Shown: positions 25,848-33,478 of the stretch, piece after piece
Layout: each line of letters opens with the position of its first letter
Numbering within the stretch: position 1 is the stretch's first letter
Source of the DNA: Photobacterium galatheae
GTDB taxonomy: Bacteria; Pseudomonadota; Gammaproteobacteria; Enterobacterales; Vibrionaceae
NCBI RefSeq assembly: GCF_000695255.1
Contig: NZ_JMIB01000005.1
Location: 58,087-122,086, forward strand
Reading direction: 5' to 3'
DNA: 64,000 nt
Program-made: the position numbers and the translations under genes
The notes under the pieces: model-generated
Told to the model about the DNA's origin: nothing
Database searches by the model: none
Seen by the model: only the letters and a program-made list of their open reading frames with translations

Positions 25848-25871
25848 CATGCGCCTCAAAGGGACAAGTTA
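25843..25871 (+). repeat. Partial attC-like sequence (super-integron type), 5' half only
   Basis: Starting at the GNAT stop, the bases TTATAACATGCGCCTCAAAG and the following GGACA closely resemble the first arm of Vibrio cholerae repeats as I remember them (TAACAAACGCCTCAAGAGGG type). The pairing second arm, which should contain a GCGTTA-type core after a complementary CTTGAGGCG-like tract, is not found in the next 300 bases, so this is at most a truncated site. Confidence 0.4.
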
Positions 25872-26186
25872 GCCTTAACTGCCTTGATTGATAGCCTTGC
25901 CCACCTTCGAGCCAACGAGATCTATGCTGGCTCATCTTTACCCCATTCCAAGCTAGACCAGAATTTAAACTGAATAGCCACCGACTTGATAGGCAAGCTT
26001 CAGTTAGGCTCATTTCTATCTATATCTTGTTCGGATTTTATCGCCTGATGAGATAAGTCTTACAAAGGGTAAACCTTCAGAATATTGGGTTAGATTCTGG
26101 TCTAAGTCATTGAATCATAAAGAGGGAAATTTAAGTGTATATTCTGAACTTTTAGCTATCTCTATGATTAAAAACAACATTCCACC
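25872..26186. other. Intergenic stretch between GNAT gene and tRNA fragment
   Basis: About 315 bases without a convincing gene. Reading frames here are short and show no motif. It is AT-leaning and belongs to the prophage side of the attachment junction. Confidence 0.6.
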
Positions 26187-26244
26187 GGATTTAAAATCCC
26201 TCGACGTTCGCGTTGTGCAGGTTCAAGTCCTGCCCGGGGCACCA
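26187..26244 (+). other. Displaced 3' fragment of tRNA-Leu(UAA): attachment-site end
   Basis: The 58 bases correspond to the 3' two-thirds of a tRNA-Leu(UAA): half of the anticodon stem and the TTTAAAA loop (26187-26196), a long class-II variable arm (CTCGACGTTCGCG), the T arm GCAGG-TTCAAGT-CCTGC and acceptor strand CCGGGGC plus ACCA. The 5' part (acceptor GCCCCGG and D arm) is missing; preceding bases are unrelated. This is what remains when a tyrosine integrase inserts an element into a tRNA gene and supplies its own 3' end to rebuild the tRNA at the other junction. It marks the right end of the prophage/island. Confidence 0.88.
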
Positions 26245-26541
<297 letters not shown>

Positions 26542-27108
26542 ATGAAAAAGGCTTTATTGATTGCTTTTCTTCTGTTGGCATCTCTTTATTTAATCAAAGA
26601 AGATGTTGTAATCAATTCTAAGTTAGAGAGGACATGTAAGGATCTTGCGTATAAAGCATTTCCTGATTATAAAATCACGAATATTAAAACAGGAAAGCTT
26701 ATTTATCCGAATTTTGAATCAGTACTGAGATATGAAAACCCGGATAAGGTTGAGCTCGATTATAGGGACTATGAAGGACAGTATAACTCTCTTTTGATTG
26801 ATTATAGCTATGGAGGAACGTTTGAAAGAAGACATGTGAACATCCAGCTCCTTCATGAAGAGCTGGATGTGAAAAACGATGAAAGCTTTATGTGTCAATA
26901 TCGAACCCGGATTGGGTACCTGAATGAGCGATTGAGACTGGTCACTGTGAGTTATAAAGGTAAAGAATACCCAGCATCGACTTTTATCTATTACTTCGAT
27001 GTAGAGCCGAGTAATTTGCTTTGGAACCAAAACATTAAAATTGATGTAGGATTCATCGATAGAGTAAACGTTATCTTGAATCTGATGAAAACATTGATTG
27101 GCATTTGA
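26542..27108 (+). CDS. Exported or membrane-anchored protein of unknown function
   Basis: 188 residues from ATG 26542. The N-terminus KKALLIAFLLLASLYLI is a signal peptide or anchor; there is no lipobox. The remainder is polar with many Tyr/Asp residues and a single Cys pair (Cys near 31 and 119) that could form a disulphide. I do not recognise a family. AT-rich relative to the neighbouring core genes. A perfect 11-bp inverted repeat lies within the coding sequence (26840-26850 / 26860-26870). Confidence 0.6.
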   Translation: MKKALLIAFLLLASLYLIKEDVVINSKLERTCKDLAYKAFPDYKITNIKTGKLIYPNFESVLRYENPDKVELDYRDYEGQYNSLLIDYSYGGTFERRHVNIQLLHEELDVKNDESFMCQYRTRIGYLNERLRLVTVSYKGKEYPASTFIYYFDVEPSNLLWNQNIKIDVGFIDRVNVILNLMKTLIGI

Positions 27109-27446
27109 CTCTTGATGGTGAATGCTTGAACGGAATAAAATGACCCGTTTTAAAGAATTTTAGTTTCTCTGAAAAATATGTGACTAGAATTTACAAGACA
27201 GACACATTAACGGCTTTTTAAAGTGTCTGTCCCGGCATTTCACCACTTGCTCGTTCATGCCTTTTTGTTTTCTCCTCAAAGACTGCATGCAAATTTTAGA
27301 ACTGTTAATTACGTGCGAAGTCGTGACTGTCTTCACCGAATTCAATACTTCAGCAAACTGAACGCGAAAGAGAGTGGTTTACTGACTATGTTAATCAGGA
27401 ATAAGAAATAACAATAATGAATAAAATAACAGGTTAGGAGATCACA
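27109..27446. other. Intergenic region before cysteine dioxygenase
   Basis: 338 bases. Contains a 9-bp inverted repeat, GACAGACAC (27197-27205) facing GTGTCTGTC (27223-27231), resembling the GGGACAGAC-type ends found around REP-associated/IS200-like transposases. The frame after it (27223-27411) reads like a non-functional remnant. No complete gene is seen. Confidence 0.5.
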
Positions 27447-28043
27447 ATGCAGCCTTCAACGATACAACATCATCAGATGACATCCGCTCTCACGGCGTTA
27501 CTGGACGCAGACTATCGTTTTAACTATCAGGAGTTACTGGCTCAAGTTGAATTAGCCGACAAACCGCTGTCTCTGGCCACCATTCGCTTTATGCTGGAAA
27601 AAGTCGAATTCAACAGTGACGAGGTAAAGCAGTTGGTGCAGTTTGATGAGGAGACGTACTCAAGGCGCCGTCTGTTTGGCAATGAGCATTGTGAAGTGTT
27701 GATTCTAAGCTGGCTGAATGGTCAGCGGAGTAAAATACATGACCACATTGGCAGCGCTTGTGGGGTCAAAATTCTGCATGGGCAGGCGACAGAAACCCTG
27801 TTTGAGCCAGCGGCGAATGGCCACATTTACGCGACCCAGTCGACTCACTATCCAAGCGGCGAGGTGACGGTGAGTCACGACAGTGATATTCACCAGATAT
27901 CCAATCTGCAAGGTGGTGATGAACCTTTGGTGACACTGCACATCTATTCCCCACCGTTGAAACAGTTCTATCTCTACCAACTTGAAAGCGGGACAGCAGT
28001 GTTGCTGGATCTTCAGCATGACTCTTGGTTCTATGAAATCTGA
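27447..28043 (+). CDS. Cysteine dioxygenase (type I), cupin
   Basis: 198 residues, typical for bacterial cysteine dioxygenases. The first cupin motif is clear: SKIHDHIGSACGVKILHGQATE (two His and the GSACG stretch), and the second His is in HDSDIHQISN, forming the three-His non-haem iron site. The enzyme oxidises L-cysteine to cysteine sulphinate with O2. A TAGGAG ribosome site precedes ATG 27447. It stands alone, with a terminator downstream at 28119. Confidence 0.9.
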   Translation: MQPSTIQHHQMTSALTALLDADYRFNYQELLAQVELADKPLSLATIRFMLEKVEFNSDEVKQLVQFDEETYSRRRLFGNEHCEVLILSWLNGQRSKIHDHIGSACGVKILHGQATETLFEPAANGHIYATQSTHYPSGEVTVSHDSDIHQISNLQGGDEPLVTLHIYSPPLKQFYLYQLESGTAVLLDLQHDSWFYEI

Positions 28044-28118
28044 AAAAACTCGGCGGGTGACGCTGTCTGCGCTAACAAGTCAGTTGAAAGCAGATGTTGA
28101 TTGATTCACGCAGAAAGA

Positions 28119-28147
28119 ACGGCGGCCCTTAGGACTGCCGTTTTGTT
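28119..28147 (+). terminator. Probable terminator after cysteine dioxygenase
   Basis: AACGGC (28119-28124) pairs with GCCGTT (28137-28142), with inner partial pairing, followed by TTTTGTTT. Confidence 0.65.
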
Positions 28148-28603
28148 TAGTATGGTGAAAACAATCATGGTTGAGGGAAAGCACATCAGCAGAGTCACAC
28201 TTTAAAGTGTCTGTTTCGTTAATTTTGTCCTGCTATTTTTCCCTTGATATGGATTTTTTGTTGGTTTAATAGCCATCTTCAACAGGAAAGGTTTTAATTC
28301 GTATATTAAAACGAGTAAAGCGCAGTAAGTCCTCATGTGAAAGTATTGCAAATAGGGCGTGTATTAAAATTGGAAGTGAGAAGATGAAGCCTGTAAATTT
28401 AGTGAAAGTTTAGGGATGATTTTATTAATCAATGACGTCATCATGTCGCCTTAATCTTAATTGAACTTCTTGAGTGTGGTTTCTTTGGGCGGGTTATATC
28501 AATCAGGACTCAACGTACCAGGTGTCACCGTGAAGAATAGGAATGTTGAATAGAATCGGCAGCGCATTGAAAGTGAAGCTGTCTTTTGAGCAGTGAGGTT
28601 GGC
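28148..28603. other. Intergenic region before tandem membrane genes
   Basis: About 455 bases, AT-rich, with no supportable gene. TTTAAAGTGTCTGT at 28201-28214 repeats the sequence at 27217-27230, so the two copies flank the cysteine dioxygenase gene. The promoter of the following membrane-protein genes should lie in its right half. Confidence 0.5.
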
Positions 28604-29347
28604 ATGGTAAAGCAAAAAAACAACAAAGACGATATCGTCACTTGTAACTTGAGTCTCTGGCACAGGCCATTTGGCTTGGTCATTTTTATTGTATCTGCTG
28701 TATTGATTGCCTTATTTCCTTATTTCCCGGTTCAGTACCTGACGGCTTTACTAAGCCTTTGGTCCGTATTACGCAAGAAAGAAATGGTCTGGCGAAAAAG
28801 GGAGCGTCAGTGGTCTTACCGAGTTCGGCGTTTTTTCTTGTGGCGCCAGACCAGCCATCAGATGACAGACCGCGATGCATTGATTTTGTATTACGAAAAG
28901 CCTGTCGAGGAAGAAAGAGATGGCACGATCATGACGCGTTATGGCTGGTTTGAACTTGAGTTCGAACCGGAAGCCAGTCGGTTTGATCCAGATGGTCAAT
29001 CTGAATATCAAGCTGGAGTTCAATATCGATTAAAAAAATTCGATCAAGATGCCAAAGCGCCTGAGTTAACGGAGATGATGAAACAAATTATCGGGATTTA
29101 CCGTGCCAGTAATATGGATGTCAAAATTGCCTTTGGATTGACCGATCTGGACGATGAAAGATATATCGCCATCAAAACAGCGCTTGGTTTAGATCCGACT
29201 CGCATCCCTTTGGATGAAGCATTCAAGCATACTGATGAAGCGTTGGGTGATAGGGATATGAATGCCGCTTATTTTGAAGTGAAGCGATACAGACTGAAGC
29301 CTGAACACATGAAATATGAAACGAACTCGGCAGAACACCGCCAATGA
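28604..29347 (+). CDS. Two-TM membrane protein of unknown function (paralogue A)
   Basis: 247 residues from ATG 28604 (GAGGTT upstream). Two adjacent hydrophobic segments (residues about 25-60: FGLVIFIVSAVLIALFPYF and YLTALLSLWSVL) are followed by a basic stretch and a cytoplasmic-looking domain of about 170 residues. Shares with the next gene the motifs NL-x-x-W-H-x-PFG, LLxLWSxLR-x-x-E-x-x-W, and QW-x-YR-x-R-x-F. So the two genes are tandem paralogues. I do not recognise the family. The C-terminal extension (about 30 residues) is absent from the paralogue. Confidence 0.7.
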   Translation: MVKQKNNKDDIVTCNLSLWHRPFGLVIFIVSAVLIALFPYFPVQYLTALLSLWSVLRKKEMVWRKRERQWSYRVRRFFLWRQTSHQMTDRDALILYYEKPVEEERDGTIMTRYGWFELEFEPEASRFDPDGQSEYQAGVQYRLKKFDQDAKAPELTEMMKQIIGIYRASNMDVKIAFGLTDLDDERYIAIKTALGLDPTRIPLDEAFKHTDEALGDRDMNAAYFEVKRYRLKPEHMKYETNSAEHRQ

Positions 29348-29356
29348 TGTTGTCGT

Positions 29357-30016
29357 ATGACATATGAGATGAAAATGACCAAACAAACAAAAAAGACAAA
29401 GCAAACAAAGCAAATAGAACAGATAAAGCAAACAGAACACACAGACGATAGTGTCATCTGTAACTTAAAGGTCTGGCATAAGCCTTTTGGGTGGTTGATG
29501 GTGGTTGCAATCGTCTTATTTCTGCCTCTTTCATCCCTTGAACCCTTGCAGTGGGCATGTGGTTTGTTGGCGCTGTGGTCTGCGTTGCGAGAAAGAGAAA
29601 TTATCTGGCGTGTCAACGAGGCGCAATGGGGTTACCGAACCCGTAACTTTTTGGTGTGGCGTGAAATCAAATATGAAATGACCGCGAATGATATGCTGAC
29701 ACTCACCTGGAATAGAACGGAATCGTCTTCGGCGCTTTTCAGTCTGAAGTTTGAACCGAAGTCGGCTCAGTTTATTCAACGACACCAAATGTTTGAGAGC
29801 TATGATTTAGAAGTTTTACCGACACACACAGGTGAAGCTGAATTAACGGCAACAATGAAAAAAATCGGTCGTATTTATGGTTCCTGCAATATCGGCCTGA
29901 ACGCCGACGTCGCGCTCAATGGGCTGAATGATAAAAAAAGTGAAGCCATTCATGCTGAACTTGGCATCGACTTTTTGCCTGTTCAATCCGATGAGAAGCA
30001 ATACGATCACGCATGA
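29357..30016 (+). CDS. Two-TM membrane protein of unknown function (paralogue B)
   Basis: 219 residues, 9 bases after paralogue A. An N-terminal low-complexity run of Lys/Gln/Thr (TKQTKKTKQTKQ and on) encoded by short A-rich repeats precedes the shared core: NLKVWHKPFGW, two hydrophobic segments, ALWSALREREIIWR and QWGYRTRNFLVWRE. The rest resembles paralogue A in length and charge. Function unknown. ATG 29357 is used; internal Met codons at 29369 and 29375 are possible starts, since no strong ribosome site is visible. Confidence 0.7.
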   Translation: MTYEMKMTKQTKKTKQTKQIEQIKQTEHTDDSVICNLKVWHKPFGWLMVVAIVLFLPLSSLEPLQWACGLLALWSALREREIIWRVNEAQWGYRTRNFLVWREIKYEMTANDMLTLTWNRTESSSALFSLKFEPKSAQFIQRHQMFESYDLEVLPTHTGEAELTATMKKIGRIYGSCNIGLNADVALNGLNDKKSEAIHAELGIDFLPVQSDEKQYDHA

Positions 30017-30107
30017 TGCCTGTGATTTCGTGTTTCAGAGGGATTGTTTTCAAGTGCTTGTCAGAGTCTGGATTAAGTTCCAGATTGTCTATTCAGTAGG
30101 GAACAAG

Positions 30108-30494
30108 ATGTGGCAAAAATTTTACCTTCTGTCGGTTCTTCTCACACTCTCAGCATGCTCCGAACCACAAGGGAACAACACACTGTTCAGTTTGGGGAAT
30201 GAAACTTTCAGTCAGGCTGCATGGCGTGTGGCTGATGATTCAACCAGAGGGGAGATGGTTGATTCATTTCTTGAATCGCATGATGTGATCGGGATGAATA
30301 GGGAAGTGTTGCTTGGCTTTCTTGGGGAACCGACGGGGTATTATGAGTACGATCATGATTTGGCGTATTTCATTGGTGGAGATAGACAAAGCCTGTATGG
30401 TCAAGGCCATCTGCTCGTGTTTTTCATCAAAGAGGGCGTGATCACCGAGTATCGAATCATTCCTGAGATTGAATCACATTGCCTGCTGGTCTGA
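30108..30494 (+). CDS. Small lipoprotein of unknown function
   Basis: 128 residues from ATG 30108. The signal sequence ends in a lipobox LSAC (Cys17), so the protein should be lipid-anchored; the residues after Cys (Ser-Glu) do not signal inner-membrane retention. The mature part has a REVLLGFLGEPTGYYEYDHDLAYFIG segment resembling small outer-membrane lipoproteins of the SmpA/BamE-like size range, but I cannot assign it. It follows the two paralogous membrane genes on the same strand, possibly co-transcribed. A 12-bp perfect hairpin follows. Confidence 0.7.
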   Translation: MWQKFYLLSVLLTLSACSEPQGNNTLFSLGNETFSQAAWRVADDSTRGEMVDSFLESHDVIGMNREVLLGFLGEPTGYYEYDHDLAYFIGGDRQSLYGQGHLLVFFIKEGVITEYRIIPEIESHCLLV

Positions 30495-30519
30495 CGATTT
30501 TTCGGTGCAAGCTGTTTTC

Positions 30520-30548
30520 TATTCAACCACCTTGGTGGTGGTTGAATA
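30520..30548. terminator. Bidirectional hairpin terminator between convergent genes
   Basis: TATTCAACCACC (30520-30531) pairs perfectly with GGTGGTTGAATA (30537-30548) around a 5-base loop. It lies between the lipoprotein gene (+) and the oxidoreductase gene (-). T-rich bases precede it on the left, which would serve the minus-strand transcript. Confidence 0.75.
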
Positions 30549-30589
30549 ATTGAGCTAATTCGTCAAGATTGCTGAATGAAACGACACCG

Positions 30590-31576
30590 TCACATCGTCA
30601 AAATCACTTTCCCCTTTAAACTTGAACGATGATTTTCAATGGCCTTCAAAGCCAGTTGAAACTGTTCCAAAGGAGCATACTGGTCGACATCCAGCGCAAT
30701 TTTATTCGACAAAAAGTGCTTGAGCATCATCTCAAACTTCTCTCGGCGGATGGCTTTTCCAGCCTGATCTTCCCAGTAGCGTAAGAAGAAATTGCTGAAC
30801 TGAATCTGCTGTCGCTGCTGATATTCAAAAAAACGTTTTTCGTACACAGCCAGCGACAGGGTGCCATAGGTGATATACCGGCCCTGAGCACCAAGGGTCT
30901 GAATGAGTTCTGTACCCGCAGGGCCGCCGATGGCATCCAGTGCCACATTGGGTTGTGGGAGGCCACCTTGTTTGATTTGTGCAGCCAGATTCTCATGAGC
31001 ACTGAAGACTGACACGCTCGGGTAGGGATAGGATTCAGGTCGTGAGGTGATGGCAATCAGAGTAAACCCCAAGGTAGAGGATAACTGCGCGAAGATCTTG
31101 CCAATTGCAGAGCTGCCCGCATTAATGATGACGACATCATTTGGCGTGAGTTTGGCCACTTCTGTAGTGAGGACCCAGGCCGTGAAGGCATTGATATAGA
31201 GCTGGGCTGCATAGCCATTGTCGATATCTGACGGCAGATGAAACAAGTTATCCGGATGAACATCCGTATACTTTTGCCAGGTCCCTTGTGCTGCGACGAG
31301 CACTTTTTGCCCTGAAATAAACCGGGGACAATCGGATTCAACCACATGGCCCACCGCTTCAAACCCCGGTACTCTCGGCGGCTGATGATTTCGTCGGTAC
31401 TGGCCAACACCATGAATCGACAGAAGATCACTGGGATTGATATTTGCGGCTTCAATCCGAACTCTGACGTGACGGCTGTCCCGTGGTGCGAAGGGAAGAT
31501 GTTCCAGAACCAGAACATCTTTGGGTTCACCAAAACTGACCTGATTGATTCGTGTGTTGCCTGTGTGGTGCGTCAT
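30590..31576 (-). CDS. Zinc-dependent/quinone oxidoreductase-type MDR enzyme
   Basis: 328 residues from ATG 31576, the normal length; a 59-residue upstream extension in frame lacks family similarity. The N-terminal GroES-like domain has EAANINPSDLLSIHG and PRVPGFEAVGHVVE; the Rossmann domain has NDVVIINAGSSAIGKIFAQLS and VALDAIGGPAGTELIQTLG. The usual zinc-binding cysteines are absent, so it belongs with the non-zinc quinone-reductase/enoyl-reductase branch (MECR or QOR type). Probable NADPH-dependent reduction of quinones or 2-enals. It diverges from the haemolysin gene with about 545 bases between. Confidence 0.85.
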   Translation of the reverse strand: MTHHTGNTRINQVSFGEPKDVLVLEHLPFAPRDSRHVRVRIEAANINPSDLLSIHGVGQYRRNHQPPRVPGFEAVGHVVESDCPRFISGQKVLVAAQGTWQKYTDVHPDNLFHLPSDIDNGYAAQLYINAFTAWVLTTEVAKLTPNDVVIINAGSSAIGKIFAQLSSTLGFTLIAITSRPESYPYPSVSVFSAHENLAAQIKQGGLPQPNVALDAIGGPAGTELIQTLGAQGRYITYGTLSLAVYEKRFFEYQQRQQIQFSNFFLRYWEDQAGKAIRREKFEMMLKHFLSNKIALDVDQYAPLEQFQLALKAIENHRSSLKGKVILTM

Positions 31577-32122
31577 AGATGGCAGTTTTTCTGTCGTGCG
31601 CCGAATAGATGGCGACCATTCTATCAAGAAGTGCTCTTGGTGTACGGCGGAAATCGAAGTGAAGAGAGTCGCCTGTTCTGCCTGAATCACACTCAACCAC
31701 GATTTCATTTTTGGCACATGACTGATGTACAACATGTTCGGATAGAAAAACAAACGATCATTTGTGACTGATAGGCCATTCTTTTCCCGGCGATCAAAAT
31801 GTTATCAAGATGAAAATAAAATCATCATGTAATTTGCGGTGTTGGAGCGCAGAACCCTATTAACATTGAGCGCTATACAGCGGAAAATCAGTCGTCAAAA
31901 GACCTGACTTTTATTGTGTGTATCTGGTTGTTTTTCATCATAAAAATGTCACAAATGTGAAGCATCCCTCCTTTCTGTTCGTTGCAAAAAATTGCTTATA
32001 AATCCATCGTCGTTTGAACTTGGTTCCATTTTTGTGCTTCTAGTTGCAGTGCATTTTTGACACATCTTGTTAACCTCATCTATAGGTCATACCTCTTACC
32101 ACAGATCATTAACGTATGGCTC
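31577..32122. other. Divergent promoter region between MDR enzyme and haemolysin
   Basis: 546 bases, AT-rich in the right two-thirds, no supportable gene. It must hold promoters for both divergent genes. A short palindrome TCACA-AA-TGTGA occurs near 31950-31962; its arm order is reversed relative to the CRP consensus, so I do not call it a CRP site. Confidence 0.45.
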
Positions 32123-33373
32123 ATGATGAAAAAAACATTATTACTAACACTTTTGCCATTTTCAGTTCTTGCGCAGGACGCTGAAGCTGCGAATGCCATC
32201 CAACCGTTGACCGCTGCACAAATTCAGGAGGTGCAAAGCAGTAACACCTACACCTATGTCCGTTGCTGGTACCGTCCGGCGCAGTCGCATGATGATCCGG
32301 CAACCACCTGGGAGTGGGCGCGAGAGACCAATGGCGATTACTACAAACTGAATGGGTACTGGTGGTCGGGCTGGTCGTTCAAGAATATGTTTTATACGAA
32401 TACATCGCAGTCTGAAATTCAGCAGCGCTGTGCACAAACACTGGGTGTGACTCACGACACAGCAGACATGCTGTTTTATGCGGCAGATAACCGATGGTCG
32501 TATAACCACACGGTGTGGACGAACGATCAGGCACCGGTGAATGGCATCAATAAAGTGGTGGCATTCGGCGATAGCCTGTCGGATACCGGCAACCTGTTCA
32601 ACGCCTCACAGTGGGTGTTCCCGAACCGAAATTCCTGGTTCCTGGGTCACTTCTCTAATGGCTTTGTCTGGACGGAATATCTGTCGGAGAGTTTGAATCT
32701 GCCGCTGTATAACTGGGCAGTTGGTGGCGCAGCCGGTTCGAACCAGTATGTCGCGCTGACCGGGGTGACGGAGCAGGTAACGTCGTATCTGGAATACATG
32801 AAACTGGCGCAGAACTATAATCCGACCAATACGCTGTTCACCCTGGAATTCGGCCTGAACGATTTCATGAACTACGACCGGACGGTGGCAGATGCAAAAG
32901 CAGATTACAGCGAAGCGATGCAGCGCCTGACTGCTTCTGGCGCGAACAACATTTTGCTGATGACCTTGCCGGATGCCACCCGGGCGCCGCAGTTTAAGTA
33001 TGCGACACAGGCCGAGATTGATAAGGTTCAGGCCAAGATTCTGGCCTTTAACGCGTTCATCAAAACCGAGGCCAAAGCGTATCAGGACAAAGGCGTGAAT
33101 GTGGTGCTGTTTGATACGTACAGCTTGTTTGAAAAGATCACAACAGAGCCTCAGGCATACGGCTTTGCAAACGCGAAAGATGCCTGTCTGGACATCAACC
33201 GGAACTCAGCCGCGGATTATCTGTACAGTCACAGCTTTACTGCTGAGTGTGCCACGCATGGCTCAGATAAGTATGTGTTCTGGGGCGTGACGCATCCGAC
33301 AACGGCAACGCACCAGTTCATTGCCAACGCGATGTATCTGCCTGCGGTGTCTTCTTTTAATATCCAGCCGTAA
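32123..33373 (+). CDS. tlh: Thermolabile haemolysin-type phospholipase/lecithinase (SGNH)
   Basis: 416 residues (Vibrio TLH is 418). A signal peptide (KKTLLLTLLPFSVLAQ) is followed by the N-terminal TLH domain with YTYVRCWYRP and WEWARETNGDYYKLNGYWW. The SGNH catalytic blocks are intact: GDSLSDTGN (nucleophile Ser), NWAVGGAAG, EFGLNDFMNY, and THPTTATHQF (Asp/His equivalents as HPT..H). Known: this secreted enzyme acts as a phospholipase A2/lysophospholipase and acyltransferase and lyses cells. A strong terminator follows. Confidence 0.93.
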   Translation: MMKKTLLLTLLPFSVLAQDAEAANAIQPLTAAQIQEVQSSNTYTYVRCWYRPAQSHDDPATTWEWARETNGDYYKLNGYWWSGWSFKNMFYTNTSQSEIQQRCAQTLGVTHDTADMLFYAADNRWSYNHTVWTNDQAPVNGINKVVAFGDSLSDTGNLFNASQWVFPNRNSWFLGHFSNGFVWTEYLSESLNLPLYNWAVGGAAGSNQYVALTGVTEQVTSYLEYMKLAQNYNPTNTLFTLEFGLNDFMNYDRTVADAKADYSEAMQRLTASGANNILLMTLPDATRAPQFKYATQAEIDKVQAKILAFNAFIKTEAKAYQDKGVNVVLFDTYSLFEKITTEPQAYGFANAKDACLDINRNSAADYLYSHSFTAECATHGSDKYVFWGVTHPTTATHQFIANAMYLPAVSSFNIQP

Positions 33374-33386
33374 TCTGCTGATGATA

Positions 33387-33429
33387 CAGGCGGGACGACT
33401 CAGCATCTGTCGTTCTGCCTGATTTTTTC
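33387..33429 (+). terminator. Rho-independent terminator after haemolysin gene
   Basis: CAGGCGGGACGAC (33387-33399) pairs with GTCGTTCTGCCTG (33409-33421) with two G-U pairs, followed by ATTTTTTCG. Confidence 0.8.
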
Positions 33430-33478
33430 GTTTTTCCAGGACGGGCGGGACTGCCTGTATTGAGGGCGTTGTTTGTGA

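Larger units (their letters stand above)
1..26244 (+). mobile_element. Right part of an integrated myovirus prophage with accessory cargo
   Basis: Seen: an unbroken rightward block of lysis, packaging, head and contractile-tail genes (1-21527), then opposite-strand accessory genes and an IS, ending at a displaced tRNA-Leu 3' end (26187-26244). Known: P2-type tails run V-W-J-I-H-G-FI-FII-E-T-U-X-D, and the gene order here matches. The head genes are lambda-type (GpA terminase, gpW, gpB portal), so the phage is a head/tail mosaic; Vibrio phages such as VHML have a comparable make-up, but I cannot confirm the relation. Integrase, repressor and replication genes are not in the window and should lie to the left, next to an intact tRNA-Leu. 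Confidence 0.85.

Noticed and set aside
31950..31962. TCACA-AA-TGTGA palindrome upstream of the haemolysin gene as a CRP site
   Set aside because: The CRP consensus is TGTGA-N6-TCACA; here the arms are in the opposite order and the spacing is wrong.
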